Shown in pieces: positions 39,931 to 49,591 of a stretch of DNA of 64,000 bases. Origin of the DNA: Pararoseomonas baculiformis. GTDB lineage: Bacteria > Pseudomonadota > Alphaproteobacteria > Acetobacterales > Acetobacteraceae. The stretch lies in assembly GCF_017813395.1 (NCBI RefSeq), contig NZ_JAGIZB010000003.1, positions 221,306 through 285,305 of the forward strand. The letters run 5' to 3'. The notes under the pieces were generated by a model. The model was not told where the DNA came from and did no database searches. It saw nothing but the letters and a program-made list of their open reading frames with translations. Within the stretch, counting starts at the first letter, position 1. Each line of letters opens with the position of its first letter. A program made the translations under genes and the position numbers.

Positions 39931-41700
39931 ATGGCCAAGCTGCGCAGCCAGTCCTGGTTCGATGATCCGGAGGACCCGGACATGACGGCGCTCTATCTGG
40001 AGCGCTACCTGAACTTCGGGCTGACCCGCGCGGAGCTGCAATCGGGCAAGCCGATCATCGGCATCGCGCAGACCGGCAGCGACCTCGCGCCCTGCAACCG
40101 CCATCACCTCGCGCTTGCGGAGCGGACAAGGGCCGGCATCCGCGATGCGGGCGGCATCCCGCTGGAATTTCCATGCCACCCGATTCAGGAGACGGGCAAG
40201 CGGCCGACTGCGGCGCTGGACCGGAACCTTGCCTATCTCTCGCTTGTGGAGGTGCTCTACGGCTACCCGCTCGATGGCGTGGTCCTCACCACCGGCTGCG
40301 ACAAGACCACCCCTGCCCTGCTGATGGGCGCGGCCACGGTGAACATGCCGGCGATCGTCCTCTCGGGCGGGCCCATGCTCGATGGACACTACAAGGGCCG
40401 CCTTGCCGGCAGCGGGACGATCATCTGGGAATCGCGCCGCCGCCTCGCCGCCGGGGAGATCGGCTACGAGGAGTTCATGCGCATCGCAGCGGCCTCCGCG
40501 CCGAGCGTTGGGCACTGCAACACGATGGGCACGGCGCTCTCGATGAACTGCCTGGCGGAGGCGCTGGGCATGAGCCTGCCGGGCTGCGCCTCGATTCCCG
40601 CGCCTTACCGCGAGCGCGGGCAGATGGCCTATGACACCGGCCGCCGCATCGTGGAGATGGTCCGCGAGGACCTGACCCCGCGCAAGGTGATGACCAAGCC
40701 TGCCTTCGAGAACGCCATCATGGTGGCCTCCGCCCTGGGTGCCTCGACCAACTGCCCGCCGCATCTCATCGCCATCGCGCGCCATACCGGCGTGGAGCTG
40801 AGCCTTGATGACTGGCAGCGCGTCGGCCACGCGCTCCCGCTCCTGGTGAATTGCCAGCCGGCCGGCGCCTATCTGGGCGAGGCCTTCCACCGCGCGGGCG
40901 GCGTGCCCGCCGTGATGCGCGAACTGCTCGATGCCGGCGTGCTGCATGGCGAACCCGTGGGGGTGACCGGCCGTCCCGTCGCACAGGTCCTGGCGGGCAT
41001 CGCGGCCGAGGATCGCGACGTGATACGCCCCTTCTCGGCGCCGCTCATGCCCGAGGCGGGAATGCTCGTGCTGCGCGGCAACCTCTTCGACACGGGTATC
41101 ATGAAGACGAGCGTGATCTCGAAGGAGTTCCACGCGCGCTATCTCTCCAACCCGGATGATCCCGATGCCTTCGAGGGGCGCGCGATCGTTTTCGAGGGGC
41201 CGGAAGACTACCACGCCCGGATCAACGACCCGGCGCTGGAGATCGACGAGAACTGCATCCTCTTCATGCGCAACTGCGGACCGGTCGGCTATCCCGGCTC
41301 GGCGGAGGTGGTGAACATGCAGCCGCCTGACGCGCTGATCCGCAAGGGCGTGACGGCCCTGCCCTGCATCGGCGACGGGCGGCAGAGCGGCACATCGGCC
41401 AGCCCCTCCATCCTGAACGCCTCGCCCGAAGCGGCGGTGGGCGGTGGCCTGGCCCTGCTCCGCACCGGGGACCGCGTGCGCTTCGACCTGCGCCAGCGGC
41501 GCGTGGACGTGCTGCTGCCGGATGAGGAAATGCAGGCCCGGCGGGACGCGCTGCGGCCCTTCGTCCCGAGCAACCAGACCCCCTGGCAGCAGCTCTACCG
41601 GGAGCGCGTGGGGCAGCTCTCGGACGGGTCCTGCCTCGACTTCGCGACCGGCTATCAAGATGTGGTCCATGTCGCGGGCCTTCCCCGGCATTCGCACTGA
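39931..41700 (+). CDS. IlvD/Edd family aldonate dehydratase
   Basis: A 589-residue Fe-S dehydratase. Cysteines for the cluster are in APCNRHH (about residue 52), [10 protein letters not shown] (about 123) and [11 protein letters not shown] (about 195). [20 protein letters not shown] (about 492) is the conserved C-terminal region. The length and the LNFGL..EL start match L-arabonate and D-xylonate dehydratases better than dihydroxy-acid dehydratase of branched-chain synthesis. It would dehydrate an aldonate to a 2-keto-3-deoxy acid. ATG 39931 has AGGAGG just upstream; the open frame extends into the operator region. It heads the operon with lacI, kdgK, eda and uxuA. Confidence 0.85.
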   Translation: MAKLRSQSWFDDPEDPDMTALYLERYLNFGLTRAELQSGKPIIGIAQTGSDLAPCNRHHLALAERTRAGIRDAGGIPLEFPCHPIQETGKRPTAALDRNLAYLSLVEVLYGYPLDGVVLTTGCDKTTPALLMGAATVNMPAIVLSGGPMLDGHYKGRLAGSGTIIWESRRRLAAGEIGYEEFMRIAAASAPSVGHCNTMGTALSMNCLAEALGMSLPGCASIPAPYRERGQMAYDTGRRIVEMVREDLTPRKVMTKPAFENAIMVASALGASTNCPPHLIAIARHTGVELSLDDWQRVGHALPLLVNCQPAGAYLGEAFHRAGGVPAVMRELLDAGVLHGEPVGVTGRPVAQVLAGIAAEDRDVIRPFSAPLMPEAGMLVLRGNLFDTGIMKTSVISKEFHARYLSNPDDPDAFEGRAIVFEGPEDYHARINDPALEIDENCILFMRNCGPVGYPGSAEVVNMQPPDALIRKGVTALPCIGDGRQSGTSASPSILNASPEAAVGGGLALLRTGDRVRFDLRQRRVDVLLPDEEMQARRDALRPFVPSNQTPWQQLYRERVGQLSDGSCLDFATGYQDVVHVAGLPRHSH

Positions 41701-41714
41701 ACCAGCCCGCCGCC

Positions 41715-42785
41715 ATGCGCCCGCCATCCCCCAATCGCCTGACGCTGAATGACGTGGCGGCACGGGCCGGAGTTTCGCGTGCCACCGTCTCCCTCGTCCT
41801 GCGCGACAGCCCGCTCGTGGCCGCCGAGACGCGGGAACGCGTGCAGGCGGCGGTGGACGCGCTGGGCTATGTCTATAACCGCGGCGCCGCCACGCTCCGC
41901 GCGCGGCGCACCCAGACCATCGGCCTGCTCGTCACCGATCTCAGCAATCCCTTCTTCGCCGAGATGGCGATCGGGGTGGAACGGGTGATGGAGGCCGAGG
42001 GCTATGTGAGCTTCCTCGTCAGCACGGGGGAGTCGCTGGACCGGCAGGAACGCTTTCTCCGCCGCATGCGGGAACAGGGCGTGGATGGCGTGGTGCTCTG
42101 CCCCGCCACGGGCACGACGCCGGAGGTGATCGCCCGCCTGCGGGAATGGCGCCTGCCCTGCGTGCAGGCCCTGCGCTTCGTCTCCCCCAGGCCGGGCGGG
42201 GAGGAGGGCGACTATGCCGGCGCCGACTACCAGTTCGGGATCGAGCAGGCGGTCGAGCATCTCATCCGGCTCGGCCACCGGCGTATCGCCTTCATCGGCG
42301 GCCAGCTCCTGCACTCCGCCACGCGCGAGCGATGGACCGGCTTCAGCCGCGCCATGCGGCGGAACGGGCTGGATGACGGCCTCGTCCTTCGCACCCCGCT
42401 CACCCGCCTCGCGGGGGCAGAGGCGGTCGGCGCACTCCTGGACACGCCGGATCCGCCCAGCGCGGCGGTCTGCTTCAACGATATCGTCGCCTTCGGTGTC
42501 ATGCTCGGCCTGGAGCGGCGTGGCCTGCGGGCCGGGCGGGACATGGCCGTAACCGGGGTGGACGACCTGCCCGACGCCGCCCTGACCGAGCCGCCCCTGA
42601 CCACCGTGGCAACGCTGCCGCGCCTGGTCGGCGAGGAATCCGCCCGCTTGCTCCTGCGCCGCATCGCCGAACCGGACCGGGCGCGTGAACGCATCATCCT
42701 CCCTGCCCGCCTGGTCGTGCGTGCCACCTGCGGCGGTCCGCGGGCCCAGGCGCCGGCGCGCCCCATCCAGGCCGCCCTGCCATAA
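41715..42785 (+). CDS. LacI-family transcriptional regulator
   Basis: A 356-residue repressor. The HTH (LTLNDVAARAGVSRATVSLVL, residues about 9-28) is followed by the hinge helix and a periplasmic-binding-protein-like effector domain (TIGLLVTDLSNPFFAEMAIGVE onward). HRRIAFIGG and the VTGVDDLPDA segment are family landmarks. It lies second in the operon, 14 bases after the dehydratase, so it is probably autoregulated. The palindrome near the operon start is its likely site. The inducer is probably a sugar acid or KDG. Confidence 0.88.
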   Translation: MRPPSPNRLTLNDVAARAGVSRATVSLVLRDSPLVAAETRERVQAAVDALGYVYNRGAATLRARRTQTIGLLVTDLSNPFFAEMAIGVERVMEAEGYVSFLVSTGESLDRQERFLRRMREQGVDGVVLCPATGTTPEVIARLREWRLPCVQALRFVSPRPGGEEGDYAGADYQFGIEQAVEHLIRLGHRRIAFIGGQLLHSATRERWTGFSRAMRRNGLDDGLVLRTPLTRLAGAEAVGALLDTPDPPSAAVCFNDIVAFGVMLGLERRGLRAGRDMAVTGVDDLPDAALTEPPLTTVATLPRLVGEESARLLLRRIAEPDRARERIILPARLVVRATCGGPRAQAPARPIQAALP

Positions 42786-42796
42786 CCGGAGATGCC

Positions 42797-43741
42797 ATGC
42801 CGCGCCTCGCCTGCCTGGGCGAATGCATGATCGAGCTGCGGGAGCGTCCGGACGGGCTTCTCTCCCGCGGGTTCGGCGGCGACACCCTCAACACCGCCGT
42901 CTATCTCGCCCGCCTCGGCGTGGCGGTGGACTACGTGACCGCCCTCGGCGACGACCCGCATAGCGAGGCGATGATCCGGGCCTGGGAGGAGGAAGGGGTC
43001 GGCACCGCGCTCGTCGCGCGCGTGCCGGGCGCGGTGCCCGGGCTCTATCTGATCCAGACCGACGACAAGGGCGAGCGCCGCTTCTCCTACTGGCGCGACA
43101 CCGCGCCCGTCCGGCGCCTCTTCGAAATACCCGAACGGCTGCGGATCGAGGCGGGGCTGGCCGCCGCCGACCTGCTTTATCTCTCCGGCATCACCCTTTC
43201 CCTCTTCCGCGGCGACGCGCGGGAGAGGCTTTTCGGGACGCTGGAGCGCGTGCGCTCGGCCGGCGGAAGGCTGGTGTTCGACAGCAACTTCCGCCCCCGT
43301 GGCTGGCCGGACCGTGGCGAGGCACAGGCCGCGTATGCGCGCATGATCTCGCTCAGCCACGTCGTGCTGGCCGGCGTGGAGGATTTCGCGCTCCTGGACG
43401 GCGACGCCGCGCCGGAAGCGATCATCCAGCGGCTGCGCGATGCCGGCGTCGCGGAAGCCGTGGTGAAGCTGGCCGAGCCCGGCGCCATCGCGGTCTCGGC
43501 CACAAACGAGACGCTGGTGCCCGTGCCCGAGCCGGTCACCCCCGTGGACACCACGGCGGCCGGGGACAGCTTCGCGGCCGCCTATCTCGCCGCCCGCCTC
43601 GCCGGGGCCGCGCCAGAGGCCGCCATCCTCGCCGGCCATCGCCTGGCGGGAAGCGTGATCCGCCATCCCGGCGCGATCATCCCGCGCGATGCCATGCCCG
43701 AGGGGATACTCCCCTCCCCTGCAGCCCCGGAGCCCCGATGA
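42797..43741 (+). CDS. kdgK: 2-keto-3-deoxygluconate kinase (PfkB family)
   Basis: A 314-residue ribokinase-fold sugar kinase. The N-terminal GECMIELRE (residues about 7-15) and GFGGDTLNTAVYLARLG (about 27) are substrate-loop motifs. The catalytic region reads DTTAAGDSFAAAYLAARL, with the Asp base; the first Gly of the usual GAGD is Ala. Given its neighbours it should phosphorylate KDG to KDPG. The stop overlaps the aldolase ATG in an ATGA junction. Confidence 0.85.
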   Translation: MPRLACLGECMIELRERPDGLLSRGFGGDTLNTAVYLARLGVAVDYVTALGDDPHSEAMIRAWEEEGVGTALVARVPGAVPGLYLIQTDDKGERRFSYWRDTAPVRRLFEIPERLRIEAGLAAADLLYLSGITLSLFRGDARERLFGTLERVRSAGGRLVFDSNFRPRGWPDRGEAQAAYARMISLSHVVLAGVEDFALLDGDAAPEAIIQRLRDAGVAEAVVKLAEPGAIAVSATNETLVPVPEPVTPVDTTAAGDSFAAAYLAARLAGAAPEAAILAGHRLAGSVIRHPGAIIPRDAMPEGILPSPAAPEPR

Positions 43742-44376
43742 ACGCCCCAGCTTCCCCCGCCGAGATGCTGCGCGCCGCGCGGCTCGTCCCGGTGCTGACC
43801 ATCGAGGATGCGGCCCAGGCCGTGCCGCTCGCCCGCGCGCTGGTGGCGGGCGGCGTGCGGATGCTGGAGGTGACCCTGCGCACCGAGGCAGGTGCGAGGG
43901 CCGCCGAGGCCATCATGGCCGAGGTGCCGGACGCCATCGTGGGGCTGGGCACCGTGGTGACGCGGCGCGACCTGGATCTGGCCCTGCGGCTGGGCGCAAC
44001 CTTCGCCTTCTCCCCCGGTGCAACCCCGGAACTGCTGGACGCGGCGGCGGAGGCGGGCATTCCCTTCGTGCCTGGCATCGCCACGGCCTCAGAGCTGATG
44101 GCCGCCATGGCGCGGGGCTTCTCCACGGTGAAGCTCTTCCCCGCGGCGCAGCTCGGCGGGATCGGCGCCATCCGGGCCCTTGGCGCCCCCTTCCCCGAGG
44201 CGCGCTTCTGCCCGACCGGCGGCATCGGGGAAAAGGAGCTCGGGGATTACCTCGCCCTGCCCAATGTCGTCGCGGTGGGTGGTTCTTGGCTCGTGCCCGC
44301 GACCGAACTGAAGGCAGGGAACTGGACCGCGATCGAGGGCCGCGCCCGCCGCGCCATGGACGCGCTGGGCGCGTGA
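43738..44376 (+). CDS. eda: KDPG aldolase
   Basis: A 212-residue class I aldolase of the Entner-Doudoroff family. The conserved Glu is in [11 protein letters not shown] (about residues 42-52), the Schiff-base Lys is in FSTVKLFPA (about 131), and FCPTGGI (about 157) forms the phosphate site. It cleaves 2-keto-3-deoxy-6-phosphogluconate to pyruvate and glyceraldehyde 3-phosphate. Start overlaps the kinase stop by four bases. It closes the pathway begun by the operon's dehydratases. Confidence 0.92.
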   Translation: MNAPASPAEMLRAARLVPVLTIEDAAQAVPLARALVAGGVRMLEVTLRTEAGARAAEAIMAEVPDAIVGLGTVVTRRDLDLALRLGATFAFSPGATPELLDAAAEAGIPFVPGIATASELMAAMARGFSTVKLFPAAQLGGIGAIRALGAPFPEARFCPTGGIGEKELGDYLALPNVVAVGGSWLVPATELKAGNWTAIEGRARRAMDALGA

Positions 44377-44413
44377 CCCGGCTTCGCGATCTCCCGCCAG
44401 GAAGGATCAACTG

Positions 44414-45604
44414 ATGCTGGAAAGCTGGCGCTGGTTCGGCCCCGATGATCCCGTGACGCTCGGCCACGTGCGGCAAACCGGCGCCGCCGGCGTGGTTTCC
44501 GCCCTGCACCACCTGAACCAGGGCCGCGCCTGGCCCGAGGAGGAGGTGCTCCGCCGCAAGGCCGAGATCGAGGCCGCCGGGCTGCGCTGGGCCGTGGTGG
44601 AGAGCATCGCCGTGGCCGAGGACATCAAGACCCGCACCGGCGACTTCCGCACCCTGATCGAGGCCTACAAGGACTCCATCCGCGCCGTCGCGCGGGCGGG
44701 GGTGCGGACCATCTGCTACAACTTCATGGCGGTGACCGACTGGACGCGCACCGACCTGGCCTGGCGCGTGCCCAGCGGCGGCTACGCGCTGCGCTTCGAC
44801 TGGCCGGCCCTCGCGGCCTATGACCTTTTCGTCCTGCGCCGTCCGGGGGCGGAGGCCGATCACCCGCCCGAGCGCCGCGCCGCCGCCGAGGCGCGCTTCC
44901 GTGCCATGTCCGAGAGCGATGTCGCGGCGCTGGAGCGCGTGCTGATCGACTGGCTGCCCGCCCGGGAATTCGTCTATGACCGCGCGGGTTTCCAGCGCAT
45001 GCTGGACATCTACCGCGATGTCGGCACGGATGGCATGCGAGCCAACCTGTTCGAGTTCCTGCGCGAGATCACGCCCGTGGCCGCCGAGGAAGGGGCGCGG
45101 CTCTGCATCCACCCGGACGACCCGGCCTTTCCGATCTTCGGCCTGCCGCGGGTCATGTCCACCGCCGCCGATGCGCGCGCGCTGCTGCAGGCCATCCCCG
45201 ATCGCGCCAACGGGCTCACCCTCTGCACCGGCGCCTTCGGGAGCAATCCGGCCAATGACCTGCCCGCCATGGCGGAGGAGTTCGGGCCACGCATCCACTT
45301 CGCCCATCTCCGGAACGTCACCATCGAGCCCGACGGTTCCTTCCATGAGGCGGATCACCTGGATGGGCATACGGACATGGTGGCCGTGGTGTCCGCGCTA
45401 TTGCGCGAGGAGGAGCGCCGCCGTGCGGAGGGGCGGGTGGATGCGGAGATCCCGATGCGGCCCGATCACGGCCACCTGCTGGTGGACGACATCGGGAAGC
45501 GCGTGAACCCCGGCTATTCTTGCATCGGGCGGCTGAAAGGCCTGGCCGAGCTGCGCGGCGTGATCCGCGCGGTGGAGGCTTTCCGGGCAGGGCGCGTCCA
45601 CTAG
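44414..45604 (+). CDS. uxuA: Mannonate dehydratase
   Basis: A 396-residue UxuA-type enzyme that dehydrates D-mannonate to KDG. Metal-binding motifs are CIHPDDP (about residues 230-236) and MRPDHGH (about 350-356), with the WRWFGP start. The N-terminal extension is standard and the length is normal. It lies 37 bases after eda, with GGAAGGA before the ATG. Together with the IlvD/Edd dehydratase the operon can make KDG from two aldonates. The uronate isomerase (uxaC) and reductase (uxuB) that normally feed it are absent from the window. Confidence 0.92.
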   Translation: MLESWRWFGPDDPVTLGHVRQTGAAGVVSALHHLNQGRAWPEEEVLRRKAEIEAAGLRWAVVESIAVAEDIKTRTGDFRTLIEAYKDSIRAVARAGVRTICYNFMAVTDWTRTDLAWRVPSGGYALRFDWPALAAYDLFVLRRPGAEADHPPERRAAAEARFRAMSESDVAALERVLIDWLPAREFVYDRAGFQRMLDIYRDVGTDGMRANLFEFLREITPVAAEEGARLCIHPDDPAFPIFGLPRVMSTAADARALLQAIPDRANGLTLCTGAFGSNPANDLPAMAEEFGPRIHFAHLRNVTIEPDGSFHEADHLDGHTDMVAVVSALLREEERRRAEGRVDAEIPMRPDHGHLLVDDIGKRVNPGYSCIGRLKGLAELRGVIRAVEAFRAGRVH

Positions 45605-45618
45605 GGCGCGGACAGATT

Positions 45619-45652
45619 CTGGCCAGGCGGCGGCCAAGCGCCGGCGGGCCAG
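45619..45652 (+). terminator. Hairpin after uxuA
   Basis: CTGGCC (45619-45624) and GGCCAG (45647-45652) close a structure with further GC-rich partial pairing inside, 15 bases after the uxuA stop. No T-run follows. It probably ends or weakens the sugar-acid transcript before the Bug gene. Confidence 0.35.
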
Positions 45653-45739
45653 GGGAGAGGACCGGTTCCCGCGGGAAAGGATGGCTGCAGAGGCCGCCGC
45701 CGGGGATCGGATGAGGAAACCCAGGAGGGAGGACGGACG

Positions 45740-46753
45740 ATGAGCTTCAAGCAGATTCTGGACAGGCCATTATCGCGCCGAGGGGCGCTGGCGGGCGCAG
45801 CAGGCATCGGCCTCGCCTCACCCTCCGTCTCGCGGGCCCAGGGTGCCTATCCCAACCGCCCGGTGACGCTGGTGGTCGGCTTCCCGCCGGGCGGCCAGAC
45901 CGACTTCGCGGCCCGCATTCTGCAGCAGGGCCTCGCAGCCGCGCTCGGGCAGAGCGTGGTGATCGATAATCGCGGCGGTGCCGGCGGCAATCTCGGCACG
46001 GATGCCGTGCTGCGCGCCCGGCCGGATGGCTATACGCTGCTGGTCGGCAACGCCAACCCGCTGACCATCAACCCGCATACCTTCCAGGGCATGACCATCG
46101 ACCCGCTGCGGCTGACCGCAGTGGGCATGATGCTCAAATCCGCCCTCATCCTCTGCACCCATCCCTCGGTTCCGGCGAAAAACCCGGCGGAGCTCGCCAC
46201 CTGGGCCCGCCAGCAGAACGGCGGCAACGGGATCAACTACGGCTCGGGCAGCGCGGGCAGCCTCACCCATGTGGCGATGGAGCTGTTCAAGAACCGCGTC
46301 GGCAACCCGCCGATGGAGCATGTGCCCTATCGCGGCAGCGGCCCGGCCCTGCAGGACTTCATCGTGAACCGCTTCAGCGCCATGTTCGACGCTTCCTCGG
46401 TGATGGCGCCCTTCATCCGCTCGAACCAGCTGCGCCCGATGCTGCAGACCGGGCCGGCCCGCATCCCGGCCTTCCCCGACATCCCCACCGCTGCCGAGGC
46501 GGGGCTGCCGGACTTCGTCATCACGGCCTGGATCGGCCTCTTCGGCCCGCCCGGCATGCCGCAGGAGATCGTCCAGCGGCTCAACACGGCCCTGAACCAG
46601 GCGGTGGGCGACCAGACCGTGCGCGAGCGGATCACCAGCCAGGGCGATGAGCCCGGCGGCGGGACCGCCGAGGAACTGGCGAACCTGCTGCGCACGGACC
46701 ATGCGCGCTGGGGCGAAGTGGTGCGCGCGAACAACATCCGCGCGGACGGCTGA
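45740..46753 (+). CDS. Orphan Bug-family substrate-binding protein next to sugar-acid operon
   Basis: A 337-residue periplasmic binding protein. A signal region ([20 protein letters not shown]) with a twin-Arg-like SRRGAL precedes cleavage near SRAQ and the mature [21 protein letters not shown]. Bug-family motifs [29 protein letters not shown] and [13 protein letters not shown] follow. Its position beside sugar-acid genes suggests a role in sugar-acid capture, but known Bug ligands are mostly carboxylates and no TctA/TctB permease is encoded here. Confidence 0.85.
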   Translation: MSFKQILDRPLSRRGALAGAAGIGLASPSVSRAQGAYPNRPVTLVVGFPPGGQTDFAARILQQGLAAALGQSVVIDNRGGAGGNLGTDAVLRARPDGYTLLVGNANPLTINPHTFQGMTIDPLRLTAVGMMLKSALILCTHPSVPAKNPAELATWARQQNGGNGINYGSGSAGSLTHVAMELFKNRVGNPPMEHVPYRGSGPALQDFIVNRFSAMFDASSVMAPFIRSNQLRPMLQTGPARIPAFPDIPTAAEAGLPDFVITAWIGLFGPPGMPQEIVQRLNTALNQAVGDQTVRERITSQGDEPGGGTAEELANLLRTDHARWGEVVRANNIRADG

Positions 46754-46761
46754 ACCCTGCC

Positions 46762-46788
46762 TTGCCCCGGCGGCCTCCGCCGGGGCAA
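46762..46788 (+). terminator. Terminator-like hairpin between Bug gene and phnC
   Basis: TTGCCCCGGCGG (46762-46773) and CCGCCGGGGCAA (46777-46788) pair perfectly over 12 bp with a CCT loop. It starts 9 bases after the Bug stop and separates that transcript from the phosphonate importer. Confidence 0.6.
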
Positions 46789-46796
46789 CCCTCGCA

Positions 46797-46836
46797 TCGT
46801 CATCAATCCTTCAAACGCCTGTCACGCGGCGGTCAG
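46797..46836 (+). promoter_or_regulatory. Pho-box-like array upstream of phnC
   Basis: Four 7-base units in strict 11-base spacing resemble the PhoB half-site CTGTCAT: TCGTCAT (46797), CCTTCAA (46808), CTGTCAC (46819) and CGGTCAG (46830). All four share TCA at the same position. The array ends 24 bases before the phnC start, the expected place for PhoB activation. The -10 box is not obvious. Confidence 0.6.
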
Positions 46837-46860
46837 CGGCGCTCACTAAGCCCCGCCCTC

Positions 46861-47670
46861 ATGTTGATCATCGAAGGACTGACCCGGCGCTTCGGCGAGC
46901 GGATCGCGGTGGACGATGTCTGCCTCGAGATTCCTCGCGGAAGCTTCGTCGGGGTCATCGGGCGTTCCGGCGCCGGCAAGTCCACCCTGCTCCGCATGGT
47001 GAACCGGCTGGCCGATCCCACGGCGGGGCGCATCCTGTGGGACGGGCGCGACGTCACCGCCCTCCGCGGGCGTGAGCTGCGCGACTGGCGCGCCCGCTGC
47101 GCCATGGTGTTCCAGCAGTTCAACCTGTCCGGCCGGCTCGATGTGCTCACCAATGTGCTGGTCGGGCGGCTGAACCAGGTGCCGGCCCACCGCTCGCTGC
47201 TGCGCCTCTGGTCCGCCGAGGACCGTGCCATCGCCCTGGCGGCGCTGGAGCGGTTCGACATCGCCGAACTCGCTGCCCAGCGCGCCGAGCATCTCTCGGG
47301 CGGTCAGCAGCAGCGAGTGGCGATCGCGCGCGCCCTGGTCCAGGAGCCCGATCTGATCCTGGCGGACGAGCCCATCGCCTCGCTGGATCCGCGCAACACC
47401 CGGGTCGTCATGGACGCGCTGGCGCGCATCAACCGCGAATTCGGCATCACCGTCCTCTGCAACCTGCACGCGCTCGACATAGCGCGCAGCTACTGCGACC
47501 GCCTTGTCGGGCTCTCGGCCGGGCGCCTGGTCTTCGATGGCCCGCCCGACGCGCTGGACGCGGATGCCGCCCGCCAGCTCTACGGGCTTGAGGCCGACGA
47601 GGTGGTGGATGCCACGCCGACCGTGCCGCCGGCCGCCCCGCATGTGGTGCCCTTCGCCTTTCAGGCCTGA
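46861..47670 (+). CDS. phnC: Phosphonate ABC transporter ATP-binding protein
   Basis: A 269-residue ABC ATPase of the PhnC type. Walker [10 protein letters not shown] (residues about 35-43), Q-loop [22 protein letters not shown] (diagnostic of PhnC), signature LSGGQQQR (about 144), Walker [13 protein letters not shown], and His in NLHALDIA. It powers the PhnD-PhnE importer of phosphonates. The next gene follows 48 bases later. The frame continues upstream of ATG 46861 into the Pho-box region, but that part has no similarity to the family. Confidence 0.93.
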   Translation: MLIIEGLTRRFGERIAVDDVCLEIPRGSFVGVIGRSGAGKSTLLRMVNRLADPTAGRILWDGRDVTALRGRELRDWRARCAMVFQQFNLSGRLDVLTNVLVGRLNQVPAHRSLLRLWSAEDRAIALAALERFDIAELAAQRAEHLSGGQQQRVAIARALVQEPDLILADEPIASLDPRNTRVVMDALARINREFGITVLCNLHALDIARSYCDRLVGLSAGRLVFDGPPDALDADAARQLYGLEADEVVDATPTVPPAAPHVVPFAFQA

Positions 47671-47718
47671 CGGCCGCCGAGCCGCCACGCCACAGCTTCC
47701 GCATCAGAGAGGTTTGCC

Positions 47719-48627
47719 ATGATCCTGAACCGTCGCGCCCTGATGGGCGCCACCGCCGCGCTCGCGCTGCCCTCCGTCGCCCGCGCCCAGGCGAATTTCT
47801 CGAGCCAGTTCCCCGAGCTGGTCTTCGCGATCATCCCCGCCGAGAACGCCTCGGGCGTGACAGAGCGCTGGGCGCCCTTCACCAACTATCTCTCCCAGCG
47901 GCTGGGCACCAAGGTGACGCTGCGCATCGCCAACGACTATGCGGCGGTGATCGAGGGCCAGCGCGCCGGCAACATCCATATCGCCTCCTACGGCCCCTCC
48001 TCCTTCGCCCGCGCGCTGATGACCGGCGCCCGCATCACCGCCTTCGCCATCGAGGTGAACCTGGACGGCACCAAGGGCTACCACTCCGTCTTCTACGTGA
48101 AGGCCAGCAGCCCCTATCAGAAGGTTGAGGATCTGCGCGGCAAGAACCTCGGCCTCGTGGACCCGAACTCCACCTCGGGCAACAACGTGCCGCGCTTCGC
48201 GCTGAACAAAATGGGCATCACGCCCGAGAGCTTCTTCGGCCGGGTCGTCTACACGGGCAGCCATGAGAACGCGCTGATCGCGCTCAACCAGGGCACGGTG
48301 GACATGGCCGCCAACTGGTGGAACGACGAGAGCGAGAGCAACCTGCTCCGCATGGCGCGCAAGGGCATGGTGAAGGCGGAAGACTTCCGCATCATCTTCA
48401 AGTCCGACCAGATTGTGAACTCCCCGATGGCCTATCTGGACAGCCTGCCGCAGGATCTGCGCAGCGCCATCCAGACCGCCACGCTGGAAATGCCGCAGCG
48501 CGATCCCGAGGGCTTCCGGCGCATCACCGATGGCAAGCAGGCGCCGTGGCAGGCGACCAGCAACGCCGAATACAATCCGATCATCGAGCTGAACCGCTTC
48601 GTGGACGGGCTACGCCGCCGCTCGTAA
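47719..48627 (+). CDS. phnD: Phosphonate ABC transporter substrate-binding protein
   Basis: A 302-residue periplasmic protein. A signal peptide (MILNRRALMGATAALALPSVARAQ) precedes PELVFAIIPAENASGVTERWAPF, the characteristic PhnD start. DYAAVIEGQRAGNIHIASYGPSSFARA and DPNSTSGNNVPRF are ligand-site motifs. It binds phosphonates such as 2-aminoethylphosphonate and hands them to PhnE. A perfect hairpin follows its stop, as after ugpB. Confidence 0.93.
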   Translation: MILNRRALMGATAALALPSVARAQANFSSQFPELVFAIIPAENASGVTERWAPFTNYLSQRLGTKVTLRIANDYAAVIEGQRAGNIHIASYGPSSFARALMTGARITAFAIEVNLDGTKGYHSVFYVKASSPYQKVEDLRGKNLGLVDPNSTSGNNVPRFALNKMGITPESFFGRVVYTGSHENALIALNQGTVDMAANWWNDESESNLLRMARKGMVKAEDFRIIFKSDQIVNSPMAYLDSLPQDLRSAIQTATLEMPQRDPEGFRRITDGKQAPWQATSNAEYNPIIELNRFVDGLRRRS

Positions 48628-48646
48628 GCCACCCCTTCGCGCTGGA

Positions 48647-48678
48647 ACGCCGCTCCGGTCCTCTTTCCGGAGCGGCGT
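48647..48678 (+). other. Perfect 12-bp hairpin between phnD and phnE
   Basis: ACGCCGCTCCGG (48647-48658) and CCGGAGCGGCGT (48667-48678) pair perfectly around an 8-base loop. It starts 20 bases after the phnD stop and ends 22 bases before phnE. The position and stem length match the hairpin after ugpB, so it may raise binding-protein mRNA over permease mRNA. Confidence 0.6.
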
Positions 48679-48700
48679 CTGCATTTCCAGGAGCCGTGAC

Positions 48701-49591
48701 TTGGCCACCGCCCTTACCCGCCTTCCGGATGAACGCCTCGCCGAGCTGCTGCACGGCTACCGCGCCAGCTCGGCCGGCCCGCGCCGCCGGGCCCTGCTCC
48801 TCGCGCTGACCATCGCCTTTCTCGTTGCCGTGGCGGCCCAGGTGGCGGAGGTCGATCTGCCCCGGCTCTGGGAGCATGCGGGCGCCTTCTTCGGCTACTT
48901 CGACCGTATCACCATGCTCGAATCCGGCGCGGGGCGGGTCTGGGCCGATCCCGCGGAGTGGTTCTGGGGCTGGCGGAAATGGGGCGTGCTGCTCCTGGAC
49001 ACGCTGCTCATCGCCTATGTCGGCACCGCGCTGGGAGGGCTGGGTGGCTTCCTGCTGGCCTTCTGCGCATCGGCCAATCTGGTGTCCAATCCCTGGGCGC
49101 GCGGCGCCGCGCGGCGCTTCCTGGAATTCTGCCGCACGGTGCCGGATATCGTCTTCGCGCTGATCTTCGTCATCGCCTTCGGCCTCGGCCCCGTTCCGGG
49201 CGTGCTGGCCATCGCCATCCACAGCATGGGCGCGCTGGGAAAGCTCTTCTCCGAGGTGGTCGAGAACATCGACATGAAGCCGGTGGAGGGTGCGAATGCC
49301 GCCGGCGCCTCCTGGCCGGCCATGGTCCGCTTCGCCGTGCTTCCGCAGGTGCTGGCGAACTTCATCAGCTACGCGCTGCTGCGCTTCGAGATCAATGTGC
49401 GCCAGGCTTCCGTTCTCGGCTTCGTCGGCGCGGGCGGGATCGGGCAGGATCTGATCGAGGCGATCCGCAAGTTCTACTACAATGACGTCGCCGCGCTGCT
49501 GCTCCTCATCATCGTTACCGTCATGCTGATCGACCTCGGGACGGAGCGCCTCCGGCACCGGCTGATCGGCGCGCTGGAGTCCCGCGCATGA
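48701..49591 (+). CDS. phnE: Phosphonate ABC transporter permease (first PhnE)
   Basis: A 296-residue permease with about five or six membrane segments (residues about 28-48, 90-125, 145-170, 210-240 and 260-285). The EAA-type loop lies near 195-215 (ENIDMKPVEGANAAGASWPAM), and GFVGAGGIGQDLIEAIR (about 247) is a PhnE landmark. It starts with TTG at 48701 behind CCAGGAG, a rare but well-placed start. The stop overlaps the second phnE in an ATGA junction, so the importer may use a PhnE heterodimer. Confidence 0.9.
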   Translation: MATALTRLPDERLAELLHGYRASSAGPRRRALLLALTIAFLVAVAAQVAEVDLPRLWEHAGAFFGYFDRITMLESGAGRVWADPAEWFWGWRKWGVLLLDTLLIAYVGTALGGLGGFLLAFCASANLVSNPWARGAARRFLEFCRTVPDIVFALIFVIAFGLGPVPGVLAIAIHSMGALGKLFSEVVENIDMKPVEGANAAGASWPAMVRFAVLPQVLANFISYALLRFEINVRQASVLGFVGAGGIGQDLIEAIRKFYYNDVAALLLLIIVTVMLIDLGTERLRHRLIGALESRA

